DNA of 64,000 nucleotides from Deltaproteobacteria bacterium (GTDB lineage: Bacteria; Myxococcota_A; Polyangia; GCA-2747355; JADLHG01). The notes under the pieces were generated by a model. It made no database searches. It was given only the letters and a program-made list of their open reading frames with translations, and was not told the origin of the DNA. Position numbers and translations under genes: made by a program. Below are positions 24,225 through 32,000 of this stretch, piece by piece (the first letter of the stretch is position 1; each line of letters starts with the position of its first letter). The stretch lies in the NCBI GenBank assembly GCA_020848905.1, contig JADLHG010000018.1, positions 170,062 through 234,061 of the forward strand, in the 5' to 3' direction.

Positions 24225-25634
24225 GTGGAACGGCCCACGGAAATCATCTACCAGGAACAGAAGCCCGTGCTGGTGCTGCGGGCGGCCATGCTCACGGTCC
24301 ACGCGGGGCCGGACGTCGGCAAGAGCTGCGCGCTCGATTTGCATCGCGTCAGCGTCGGGCAGGCGTCGGATAACGAATTGGTCCTCACCGATCCGCAGGT
24401 CTCGCGGCGCCACCTCGAGTTCCAGGTGCACGACCAGGGCTATCTGGTGCGGGACCTGAAGAGCACGAACGGGACCTACTACCAGGGGGCCCGGATTCTC
24501 GAGGTGCTCGTCTCGCCGGGGGCCGAGCTGCGCCTCGGGTCCACGGTGCTCCGCGTGGTGGCCCAGAGCGAGCGCTCCGAGCCGGTGGCGCGGCGCCAGG
24601 CCCTGGGGACCCTCATCGGCAGCTCCGCCCCGATGCAGGAGGTCTACGGGCTCATCGCCGCGGTGGCGCCGACGGACGTGACGGTGCTCATCGAGGGGGA
24701 GACGGGGACGGGCAAGGAGCTCGTGGCCGAGGAGCTGCACCGTCACTCCTCGCGCGCGCGCCACGCCTTCAGCGTGGTGGACTGCGGGGCGCTGCCGCCC
24801 ACGCTCATCGAGTCGGAGCTCTTCGGGCACGAGCGAGGGGCCTTCACGGGCGCCTCGTCCGAGCGCGCCGGTATCTTCGAGAAGAGCCGCGGCGGAACGG
24901 TCTTCCTCGACGAACTGGGGGAGCTGCCGCTCGACGTGCAGACGCGCCTGCTGCGGGTCCTCGACCGCCGGCAGATCCGCCGCGTGGGGGGCGACGCCGT
25001 GCGCAAGGTGGACGTGCGCATCGTCGCCGCCACGAACCGGGACCTGCGCGAGGAGGTGCGCCAGGGGCGCTTTCGCCAGGATCTCTATTTCCGCCTCTCC
25101 GTGGTGCGCATCAACGTGCCCCCGCTGCGCAAGCGGCTCGAAGACCTCCCGCTCCTCGCCGAGCACTTCCTCTGGCAGATGGGCTGCGTCAACCCGCCCG
25201 AGGTGCTCACCCCCGAGGTGCTCAAGGTGCTCCTCTCGCGCAAGTGGCCGGGGAACGTGCGCGAGCTCCGCAACGTGGTGGAGCGCTCGGTGGTGCTGGC
25301 GGACGAGGCCCCCTTCCAGGTGGACTCGGCGCAGCTCTCGGCCACCTCCGAGGAGGAGGGGCTGACCGACGAGGAGCGCGGGGCCGCACACCGTCCGGTG
25401 ACCACGCCGAGCGGCGCCGCAAACTGGCTCGCTCCGGCGGTACCGGCCGGCTTCCTCGACCAGCCCTACAAGGGGGCGAAGGAGTCGCTGCTCCAGCTCT
25501 TCGAGGAGCTCTACCTCTCGCGCCTCTACGAGCGCTACGGCCACAACATCTCGCGCATCGCGAGAGACGCGGGGGTCGACCGCCAGCTCGTGCGCCGGCT
25601 CCTGCGCAAGCACGGCCTTCCGGAGGAACCGTGA
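24225..25634 (+). CDS. Sigma-54-dependent transcriptional activator with N-terminal FHA domain
   Basis: 469 residues from GTG 24225, chosen for the GAGGAG just upstream; the frame extends 66 bp further 5' with an ATG lacking a good site. An FHA domain (about 30-110) has VSRRHLEF and STNGTYYQG. AAA+ domain: GETGTGKELVAEELHRHS (Walker A), GAFTGAS (sigma-54 contact loop, intact) and GGTVFLDELGELPL (Walker B). A C-terminal helix-turn-helix (NISRIARDAGVDRQLVRRLLRKHGL) binds DNA. FHA reads phosphothreonine, so the divergent Ser/Thr kinase probably controls it. This pairing is common in myxobacteria. Its target genes are unknown. Confidence 0.95.
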   Translation: MERPTEIIYQEQKPVLVLRAAMLTVHAGPDVGKSCALDLHRVSVGQASDNELVLTDPQVSRRHLEFQVHDQGYLVRDLKSTNGTYYQGARILEVLVSPGAELRLGSTVLRVVAQSERSEPVARRQALGTLIGSSAPMQEVYGLIAAVAPTDVTVLIEGETGTGKELVAEELHRHSSRARHAFSVVDCGALPPTLIESELFGHERGAFTGASSERAGIFEKSRGGTVFLDELGELPLDVQTRLLRVLDRRQIRRVGGDAVRKVDVRIVAATNRDLREEVRQGRFRQDLYFRLSVVRINVPPLRKRLEDLPLLAEHFLWQMGCVNPPEVLTPEVLKVLLSRKWPGNVRELRNVVERSVVLADEAPFQVDSAQLSATSEEEGLTDEERGAAHRPVTTPSGAANWLAPAVPAGFLDQPYKGAKESLLQLFEELYLSRLYERYGHNISRIARDAGVDRQLVRRLLRKHGLPEEP

Positions 25635-26644
25635 GCGCGCGAGCCTCCCTCGCGCGGGCGCTCCTTGGGGTCGCGCTGGCTCTCGCCGCACCCGCGCGGG
25701 TTCTCGCGGACGGTGGGGCCGGCATCCTGCGCGTCGCCGCGCCGGCGCGACACGCGGCGCGTCTCGAGGTCTCTCTCGGGCGTGCGGTAGCCGAGGCCGG
25801 ACGTCCGGGGGTGCTCGCTCCGGCCGAGCTGAGCGTGCGACTCGGCGGCGCGGAGGGGGTGGCGCAGGCCGTGGAGGCCGCGGGGCAGAAGGTGGTCCAC
25901 GCGGAGCAAGCCGCCCTGCGCATGGACCGAGCGGCGGCCGTGGCCTCCGCGACGCAGGCCGTGGCGCAGCTTCGCGCGGTCGGCGCCTCCAACCACGCGA
26001 GGCACTCGCTCGCGCAGGCGCACCTGGCGCTCGGTCAGGCGCTGCTCCTCTATCCGCCGGACCCCGACGGGGCGAAGGCCGCCTTCGGCGCGGCGGTAGA
26101 GCTCGAACCGGAGCTGGCCGTGGACCCCGACCGTATGGCACCGCGGGCCGCGCGCCTGCTCGAGGAAGCACGTCGCGCCCCGCGTGCGCCCAAGCCACCG
26201 CGCCGGGAGGAGCTCGCCGAGCTCGCCCAGCGCAGCCGGCTCGGGACGCTGGTGTGGGTCTCGGTGCAGCCGCGCGGGCCGGCGGAGGTCGAGGTGCAGG
26301 TCGCCGTGTACGAGCACTCCCGCGGCGCGGTGGCGGCCACGCTGCGACGGACGATGCCCGAGGGGACGCTGCTCGCGGGGAGCGCGGCGCTCGTCGTGCA
26401 GGCGCTCGGCGGAGCTCTCGGCGGGCCGCCGGCCCCGGGACTCGCGGCGGGCGCGGGAGGGCAGGGCGCCCCTCCGCCGGCCGCGAAGAGACGGTCCTGG
26501 TATCAGCACTGGTGGGTCTGGACCGTGGCCGGAGTCGTGGTGTCGGGCACGGCGGTCGCGCTCGGCGTGGGGCTGACGACCAGCCGTGGCGGGACTCCGA
26601 CGCCTCCGGGCCCCGCGGGCTTCGACTTGCACCTCCACTTCTGA
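25631..26644 (+). CDS. Exported protein with TPR-like helices and C-terminal membrane segment
   Basis: 337 residues from GTG 25631, overlapping the preceding stop (GTGA). Signal peptide LARALLGVALALAAPARVLA. The middle is Ala-rich and helical (AQAHLALGQALLLYPPDPDGAKAAFGAAVELEPELAVDP), like one or two TPR units. A beta-rich part (LVWVSVQPRGPAEVEVQVAVYE) follows, then a hydrophobic helix (WWVWTVAGVVVSGTAVALGVGL, about 293-314) and a short tail ending DLHLHF. No specific function is recognised. Co-translation with the FHA activator suggests it is part of the same signalling unit. Confidence 0.7.
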   Translation: MSARASLARALLGVALALAAPARVLADGGAGILRVAAPARHAARLEVSLGRAVAEAGRPGVLAPAELSVRLGGAEGVAQAVEAAGQKVVHAEQAALRMDRAAAVASATQAVAQLRAVGASNHARHSLAQAHLALGQALLLYPPDPDGAKAAFGAAVELEPELAVDPDRMAPRAARLLEEARRAPRAPKPPRREELAELAQRSRLGTLVWVSVQPRGPAEVEVQVAVYEHSRGAVAATLRRTMPEGTLLAGSAALVVQALGGALGGPPAPGLAAGAGGQGAPPPAAKRRSWYQHWWVWTVAGVVVSGTAVALGVGLTTSRGGTPTPPGPAGFDLHLHF

Positions 26645-26660
26645 GGCAGGAAGGGACCAC

Positions 26661-27086
26661 GTGAACCACGCGCTCCGTCGCATCGGAAGCCTCGTCGCCG
26701 CGAGCCTCTTTCTGGCGTGCGGAGAGGAGCCGGTCCAGGCCCCACCGGCCGCGCGGCTCGACGTGACCGTGGACCAGAGGGAGTGCAGGCCGGGTTGCAC
26801 CGTGAACCGGTACACCGTCTACGTGCTCAAGGAGGGGGGGCACGAGGGCTGTATCTACAGGGAAGCGCCCGTGACCGCGCAGCCCGATCAGGTGCTGGCG
26901 GGCCTGCAGCTCACCGCGGGCTCGCAGATCCGCGTGGCGCTCGCGGCCTACTGCGGGGCCGACCGCTGTGCCAAGTGCCGCGCGAACAAGCCGCTCACCG
27001 TGGCCGACGGCGCGAAGCTCTCGCTCAAGCTCGAGATGATCTCCGACTGCAAGGTGGATTTGCCCGGCGACGACCGCTGTCCCTAA
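26661..27086 (+). CDS. Small lipoprotein
   Basis: 141 residues from GTG 26661, with AGGAAGGGA upstream. Signal LRRIGSLVAASLFLAC with lipobox. The mature domain has six cysteines (CRPGC, GCIYRE, YCGADRCAKCR, SDCKVDLPGDDRC), likely disulfide bonded, and beta-strand patterns (LDVTVDQ, RYTVYVLKEGG). Sixteen bp downstream of the TPR-like gene, so third gene of the FHA-activator operon. Family not recognised. Confidence 0.7.
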   Translation: MNHALRRIGSLVAASLFLACGEEPVQAPPAARLDVTVDQRECRPGCTVNRYTVYVLKEGGHEGCIYREAPVTAQPDQVLAGLQLTAGSQIRVALAAYCGADRCAKCRANKPLTVADGAKLSLKLEMISDCKVDLPGDDRCP

Positions 27087-27229
27087 ACATGGCCACCTTG
27101 GCCGCGATCCATCCCGGCGGGCTGTGTCGCGCCTGCGCTCCGGTGCTCACAGCGCAAAAAAGGCTGCTCCGCTCCGGTGCTCGGCGCTCCTTGCCTGCCG
27201 GGCGCCTCGCGGCCAATCCGGCCATGTTT
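27085..27229. repeat. Long imperfect inverted repeat between convergent genes
   Basis: The arms 27085-27122 and 27193-27229 pair in three exact blocks: AAACATGGCC/GGCCATGTTT, TTGGCCGCGA/TCGCGGCCAA and CCCGGC/GCCGGG, separated by mismatched stretches of 3-5 bases. The 70-bp core holds a 13-bp direct repeat CGCTCCGGTGCTC (27136-27148, 27170-27182) and an A6 run. It lies in the 187-bp gap between a plus-strand and a minus-strand gene end. It may be a bidirectional terminator or a miniature repeat element. A 17-bp piece of the left arm recurs at 37132-37148 in inverse orientation. Confidence 0.7.
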
Positions 27230-27273
27230 GATCTCGAATTAGTGTGTTCTTGATCAAACTACACGGTCGCCGG

Positions 27274-28032
27274 TCACGCTCCGCGCAGCAGCCGGGCGAG
27301 GAGCTTCGCGCTCGCCACGAGGAGCACGAGCGCGTGGATGCGACGCAGCGTCCGCGCTTCGAGCCGCGCCGCGCCGAGCCAGCTCCCGGCGAGGCCCCCG
27401 ATCACCGCCGCGCCGGCCAGCGGCAGGAAGGCGGTCGACAGGGGCGCGCCGCGCAAGAGGTGTCCCGCGAGGCCGAAGGCCGAGTTCACCACGATGAAGA
27501 CCGCGGCCGCGCCGCTCGCCCCGCGCGGGTCCTGCCAGGCGGCCAGGATCAGGATCGGCGAGAGGAAGATGCCGCCGCCGATGCCCGTGAGGCCGGCGAG
27601 GAAGCCGAGCGCGCTACCGAGGAGCACGAGCCAGGGCCACGCGGGGGCCGGGCGCAACGCGTCCAGCCGCGCGGGAAGCCAGAGCCGGGCCGCCGCGACG
27701 AGGAGGGTGGCGCCGAGGAGCGGCATGTAGATCCGCTCGGGGAGCAGGATGAAGCCCCCGCCGAGGGCCGCCGGCACCGACCCCGCGCAGAGAGGGACGA
27801 GGAGCCGCCAGGGCACGGCGCCGCTCCGGCCGAAGCGCACGACGGCCACGCCGGCGACGAGGACGTTCATGGCCAGCGCCGTCGGCTTCATCACCGCCGC
27901 GGGCATGCCGAAGAGCGCGAAGAGGGCCAGGTACGCCGAGCCGCCTCCGTGCCCGCCCGCCGAGTAGAGCGCCGCCCCCAGCGCAACCGCCAGGCAGAGC
28001 AGCGACAGTCCGAGGGGCGCGGTCGGGTCCAT
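27274..28032 (-). CDS. TauE/SafE (TSUP) family membrane permease
   Basis: 252 residues with about eight hydrophobic segments. Signature stretches are ALYSAGGHGGGSAYLALFALFGMP and the second-half repeat LGFLAGLTGIGGGIFLSPILILAAW, in which Gly-Ile-Gly-Gly-Gly is the family hallmark. Known members move sulfite, sulfoacetate, taurine or other organosulfonates. It lies 21 bp after the SDR gene and is last in the operon of the multidomain lipid enzyme. Whether it moves something relevant to that pathway or is unrelated is open. Confidence 0.88.
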   Translation of the reverse strand: MDPTAPLGLSLLCLAVALGAALYSAGGHGGGSAYLALFALFGMPAAVMKPTALAMNVLVAGVAVVRFGRSGAVPWRLLVPLCAGSVPAALGGGFILLPERIYMPLLGATLLVAAARLWLPARLDALRPAPAWPWLVLLGSALGFLAGLTGIGGGIFLSPILILAAWQDPRGASGAAAVFIVVNSAFGLAGHLLRGAPLSTAFLPLAGAAVIGGLAGSWLGAARLEARTLRRIHALVLLVASAKLLARLLRGA

Positions 28033-28053
28033 GCCGCTACGAGGGCCCGCGGG

Positions 28054-29082
28054 TCAGGCCGGAAGCTCGGCGGGCGGATCGGAGAAGGCGTCGCTCTCGA
28101 GGAGGTGTCGCCGCAGGTAGCTCACGGTGTCGAGCAGCGTCTCCCCCGGGTCCCGCGTGGTGAAGCTGAGCTCGCGGCGCGCGCGGCCATCGTCCAGGTA
28201 CCAGAAGTAGGTCGCCATCTCGACGCTCGTGTAATCCACTGGAGGGACGCGGTCGAAATGCCGGTAGAGGCTGTCCATCACGCGCGCCCCGAGGAGCGTC
28301 AGCCGGTCGGGGAGCTTCAACCGCGGCCCGGGGACCTTGGTAATGCGCGCGAGGCGTCCGAAGAACTCCGCGCAGGTCCAGTTCGGTCCGCCGAGCAGGT
28401 ACTTCTCGCCGGGGCGCCCGCGCTCCATGGCCGCCACGAGCGCCGGGGCCACGTCTCGCGCGTCCACGAAGTTCATCCCTCCGGAGGGGACGACGGGGAT
28501 CTCCTCCTTCAGGAAACGCAGGACGTCCTGCGTGGAGCTCAGCCGGTCGTCGCCCGGGCCGAGGAGCAGACTCGGGTTCACGGTCACGAGCTCCGGCCCC
28601 CCCTCGCACGCGCGCGCTGCGGTCTCCTCCTGATAGTACTTGCTGGCGTAGTAGGGCCAGCGTCCGATCAGCTCGAGCGGCGCGGCGTGGCTCTCGTCGG
28701 GGATCCGCAGCCCCGTCTCGGTCACGGCGAGCGTGCCGCTGGTCGAGACGAGCACGATGCGCCGCACCCGCGCCGCTTTCGCGGCCTCGCAGAGGTGGCG
28801 CGTCCCGTCCACGTGGATGGCGTGCATCAGCCGCGCGTCGTCGGGGCTGCGCGAGACCCGCCCCGCCAGGTGGTAGATCGTCTCGACCCCCGCGACCGCG
28901 CGCGTGGCGACCTCGGGCTCGGTGATCGAGCCCTGCACCACCTCCGCGCCGAGCGCCTCCAGCCAGCGCGGCGCCGGCCCGGTGGTGAGAACGCGCAACG
29001 TGCTCTCTCCTCGGGCGAGCAGGTGCTCGACGAGGTGTCGTCCCAGAAAGCCGGTTCCGCCGGTCACGAGGGTGCGCGTCAT
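28054..29082 (-). CDS. NAD(P)-dependent extended SDR (epimerase/dihydroflavonol-reductase-like)
   Basis: 342 residues from ATG 29082, overlapping the preceding stop (ATGA). Rossmann motif TGGTGFLGRHLVEHLL at 7, then HLAGRVSRSPDDA, VSTSGTLAV and the catalytic WPYYASKYYQEE (Tyr and Lys, YxxxK). The C-terminal part follows the extended SDR pattern (NFVDARDVAPALVAAME, YLLGGPNWT). Such enzymes reduce or oxidise keto groups on lipids, sterols or flavonoids. Co-translation with the FAR/ligase/ACP/acyltransferase gene suggests it acts on the same lipid intermediate. Confidence 0.88.
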   Translation of the reverse strand: MTRTLVTGGTGFLGRHLVEHLLARGESTLRVLTTGPAPRWLEALGAEVVQGSITEPEVATRAVAGVETIYHLAGRVSRSPDDARLMHAIHVDGTRHLCEAAKAARVRRIVLVSTSGTLAVTETGLRIPDESHAAPLELIGRWPYYASKYYQEETAARACEGGPELVTVNPSLLLGPGDDRLSSTQDVLRFLKEEIPVVPSGGMNFVDARDVAPALVAAMERGRPGEKYLLGGPNWTCAEFFGRLARITKVPGPRLKLPDRLTLLGARVMDSLYRHFDRVPPVDYTSVEMATYFWYLDDGRARRELSFTTRDPGETLLDTVSYLRRHLLESDAFSDPPAELPA

Positions 29083-32000
29083 GCGAGGCCTCCGTCGGGG
29101 CCGAGCCGTTCACCATCCCAGAGGGCGCGCAGCGCGGAGGGGACGAAGGTCGCGTTCCGGCCGTCCCGGGCGCGCTCCACCAGGCGCTGCGTGGCGGCCG
29201 CCACCAGCCGGTAGCCTTCGCTCTTGGGCAGCCCGGAGACGAGCTCTTCTAGTCCCTCGTGGGGCATGAACTGGGCGATCGTGGCCCCCACCTTGCGGCC
29301 CTTCAACCAGACAGCCCCCTTCGGGAAGACGTCGAAGGTCCCCCAGATGTGCATCGGCAGGATGCCGACCTTGCCGTGGAGCGCGAGGTAGCCGAGGCTG
29401 GCCTTGAACTCGCCGAGCTCGCCCGTCGGAGAGCGCGTCCCCTCGGGGAAGATGAGCAGGTTGTAGCCGTGCTCCACCAGCTGGAGCGCGCGCTTGAGGG
29501 ACTTGCGCAGCGACCCCGAGCGATCCATCGGCACGAGGTTGGTGAAGTTCTCGAAGTAGGCCCGCTTGTAGCGCTGGTCGAAGAAGTAGTCCGAGGCGGC
29601 CAGCGCGCAGAGGCTGTCGCCGGCCTCGCCGATGGCGAACTTGGCCAGCCCGATGTCCAGGTGCGAGCAGTGGTTCGGTGCGAGGATGAAGTTGCAGTGG
29701 GCCGGGATGTGCGCCTGACCGTCGAAGGAGGTCTCGAGGAGTCGCTCGTAGAGCCAGCGCTGGCCGGCGCCGAGGACCTTCCGGCCGACGCTCGCCACGA
29801 CCTCGGGGATCTGGAGCTCGTCGCGCTCGACCGCCACGCTGGCCTCCGTCTCGTCGACCGGCGCGCGGCTCGGGCGCGTGCGCTGCGCTACGCCGGCGAG
29901 CTCGCGCACCGTGGCGATCCCGGTCAGGTCGTCCACGCCGCGCACGGTGGCCCCCGCGGCCTCGAGCGCCACGCCGAGCTCCGTGTACATCAGGCTGTCG
30001 AAGCCGAGCTCGTCGAGCCGCGTCGGCAACGCGATCCGGCCGCGTGGCCTCCCCGAGACCTGGGCCACGATGTCGAGCAGCCAGTCGTGCTCCGCCTCGC
30101 CGCCCCCCTCGCGGGCCCCATCCGTCTCGCCGTGTTTGTGCAGCCGCTGGAGCTCGGCTACGACCTCCCGCCGCTTGACCTTCTTCGTGGCCGTGCGCGG
30201 CAGCTCCCGGTCGCTGAGCTGCACCACCTTGATGCGCTTGAAGAAGGGGAGGCCCGCCGAGACGGAGCGCACGTGCTCGCGCACCCGCTCGCGCACCTCT
30301 TCCTTCTCCAGCGCTCCGTCGTGCTCGTAGTCCGGCACCACCAGCGCCGCCACGCGCTCGGCGGTCCCGTCGGGGAGCCCGACCACGCTCAGCTCCTTCA
30401 CCCACGGCGAGGCGTAGAGCTCCTCGAGCTCGTCGGGGTAGACGTTCTTGCCGTTCGAATCGACGATCACTTCCTTGCTGCGGCCGACGATGTAGAGGTT
30501 CTTCTCCTCGTCGAGGTGCCCGAGGTCGCCCGTGTGGAGCCACCCCTCGCGGATCGTGGCGCGCGTGGCCTCCTGGTTCTGGAAGTACCCGGCCATCACG
30601 TTGTGCCCTCGGGCCACGACCTCGCCCACCCCGCGCTCGTCCGGCTCGAGGATCCGGACCTCCACGTGCGGGAGCGGCTGACCGACGGAGCCCGCGATGA
30701 GCCTGTGGCTCGGGCGTGCCACCGTCAGCACCGGTGAGGCCTCCGTCAGACCGTAGCCCTCGAGGAGCTGGAGCCCGAGGCCGTGGAAGGCGCGCTTCAC
30801 GTCGTCGGCGAGGGCCGAGCCGCCGCTGATGAGGTACCGGATGCGACCGCCGAAAAGGCGGTGGATCGGGTAGAAGACGATGCGCCCGAGGTTGAGCCCG
30901 CTCTTGTCCCAGAGCCAGCTGTTGGCGCGCATCACCAGCTCGGCGGCCTGCTCGAGCACCACCGACCGCTCTCCGAGTCGGTTGCGGATGCGGCGCTGCA
31001 GGAGCTCCCAGAGGGCCGGGACCCCCACGATGGCCGTGGTGTGCCCCTCCTTGAGCGCGCTCGTGATCGCCTCGCCCGTGAGCTCCGGCAGGTAGGTGAT
31101 CGCCGCGCCGCTGGCGAGCGGCATCAGCAGGCCGGCGGAGAACTCGAAGGTGTGGTGCAGGGGGAGGACGCTCAGCGAGCCGTCGTTCGGCGTGAAGTCG
31201 AAGACCGACGAGAGCTCCGACACCATGTAGGTGAAGTTCTTGTGCGTCAGCATCACCCCCTTCGGGTGACCCGAGGTCCCCGAGGTGAAGATCAGCGAGG
31301 CCACGGCGTCGCTCGCCACGCGGTCGGGGAGGCGGCTCTTGCGCGCGGTCTCCTCCTCGAGGAGCGGGAGCGCGAAGGCCTGGCTGAAGGTCCAGAGCTG
31401 GCTCTCCAACCCCGCGCCGCGGAGCGCCGCTTCCAGCCCGGCGTGCTTCTCGAGGAGCGCGTCGCTGATCAAGATCCCGCGGGCGGCGGCCGAGCGGGTG
31501 AGGTTGACGATCTCGTCGCGCGTGGACTCCTTGTCGATGGGCACGCAGGTCGCGCCGGCCTTGATCACCCCGAAGTAGGCCATGGCCCACTCGGGCCGGT
31601 TCTCGCTGAGCAGGAGCACGCGGTCGCTCGGGGCCACGCCCCCCTCGGCGAGAAAACCCGCCACGCGCGTCGCCAGCTCGTGGAGCTCCTCGTAGGTGTA
31701 CTGGTCCCGGTGGCCGTCGCGCAGCATCCGGAGGGCCACCCGGTGGCGGTGCAGCTTGGTCGAGGTCTCGAAGAGCTCGAGCAGATGATTGTACGTGTAG
31801 GTCGACTTCGGCTTGGCGGCGAAGTCCTTCTCGAGCTCGGGGAAGACCCACTTGTGCAGCCCCGGGAAATGGACCTCCATCCAGTAGGCGTACCAGTCGA
31901 GCTCGTGCACCCCCCACGGCAGGAGCGCGCGCTCCTCGGCGGGGACGCGGCCGTGCAGCGCCCGCACGTTGTCCGCCCGGAAGATGTAGTGGTTCTCGAC

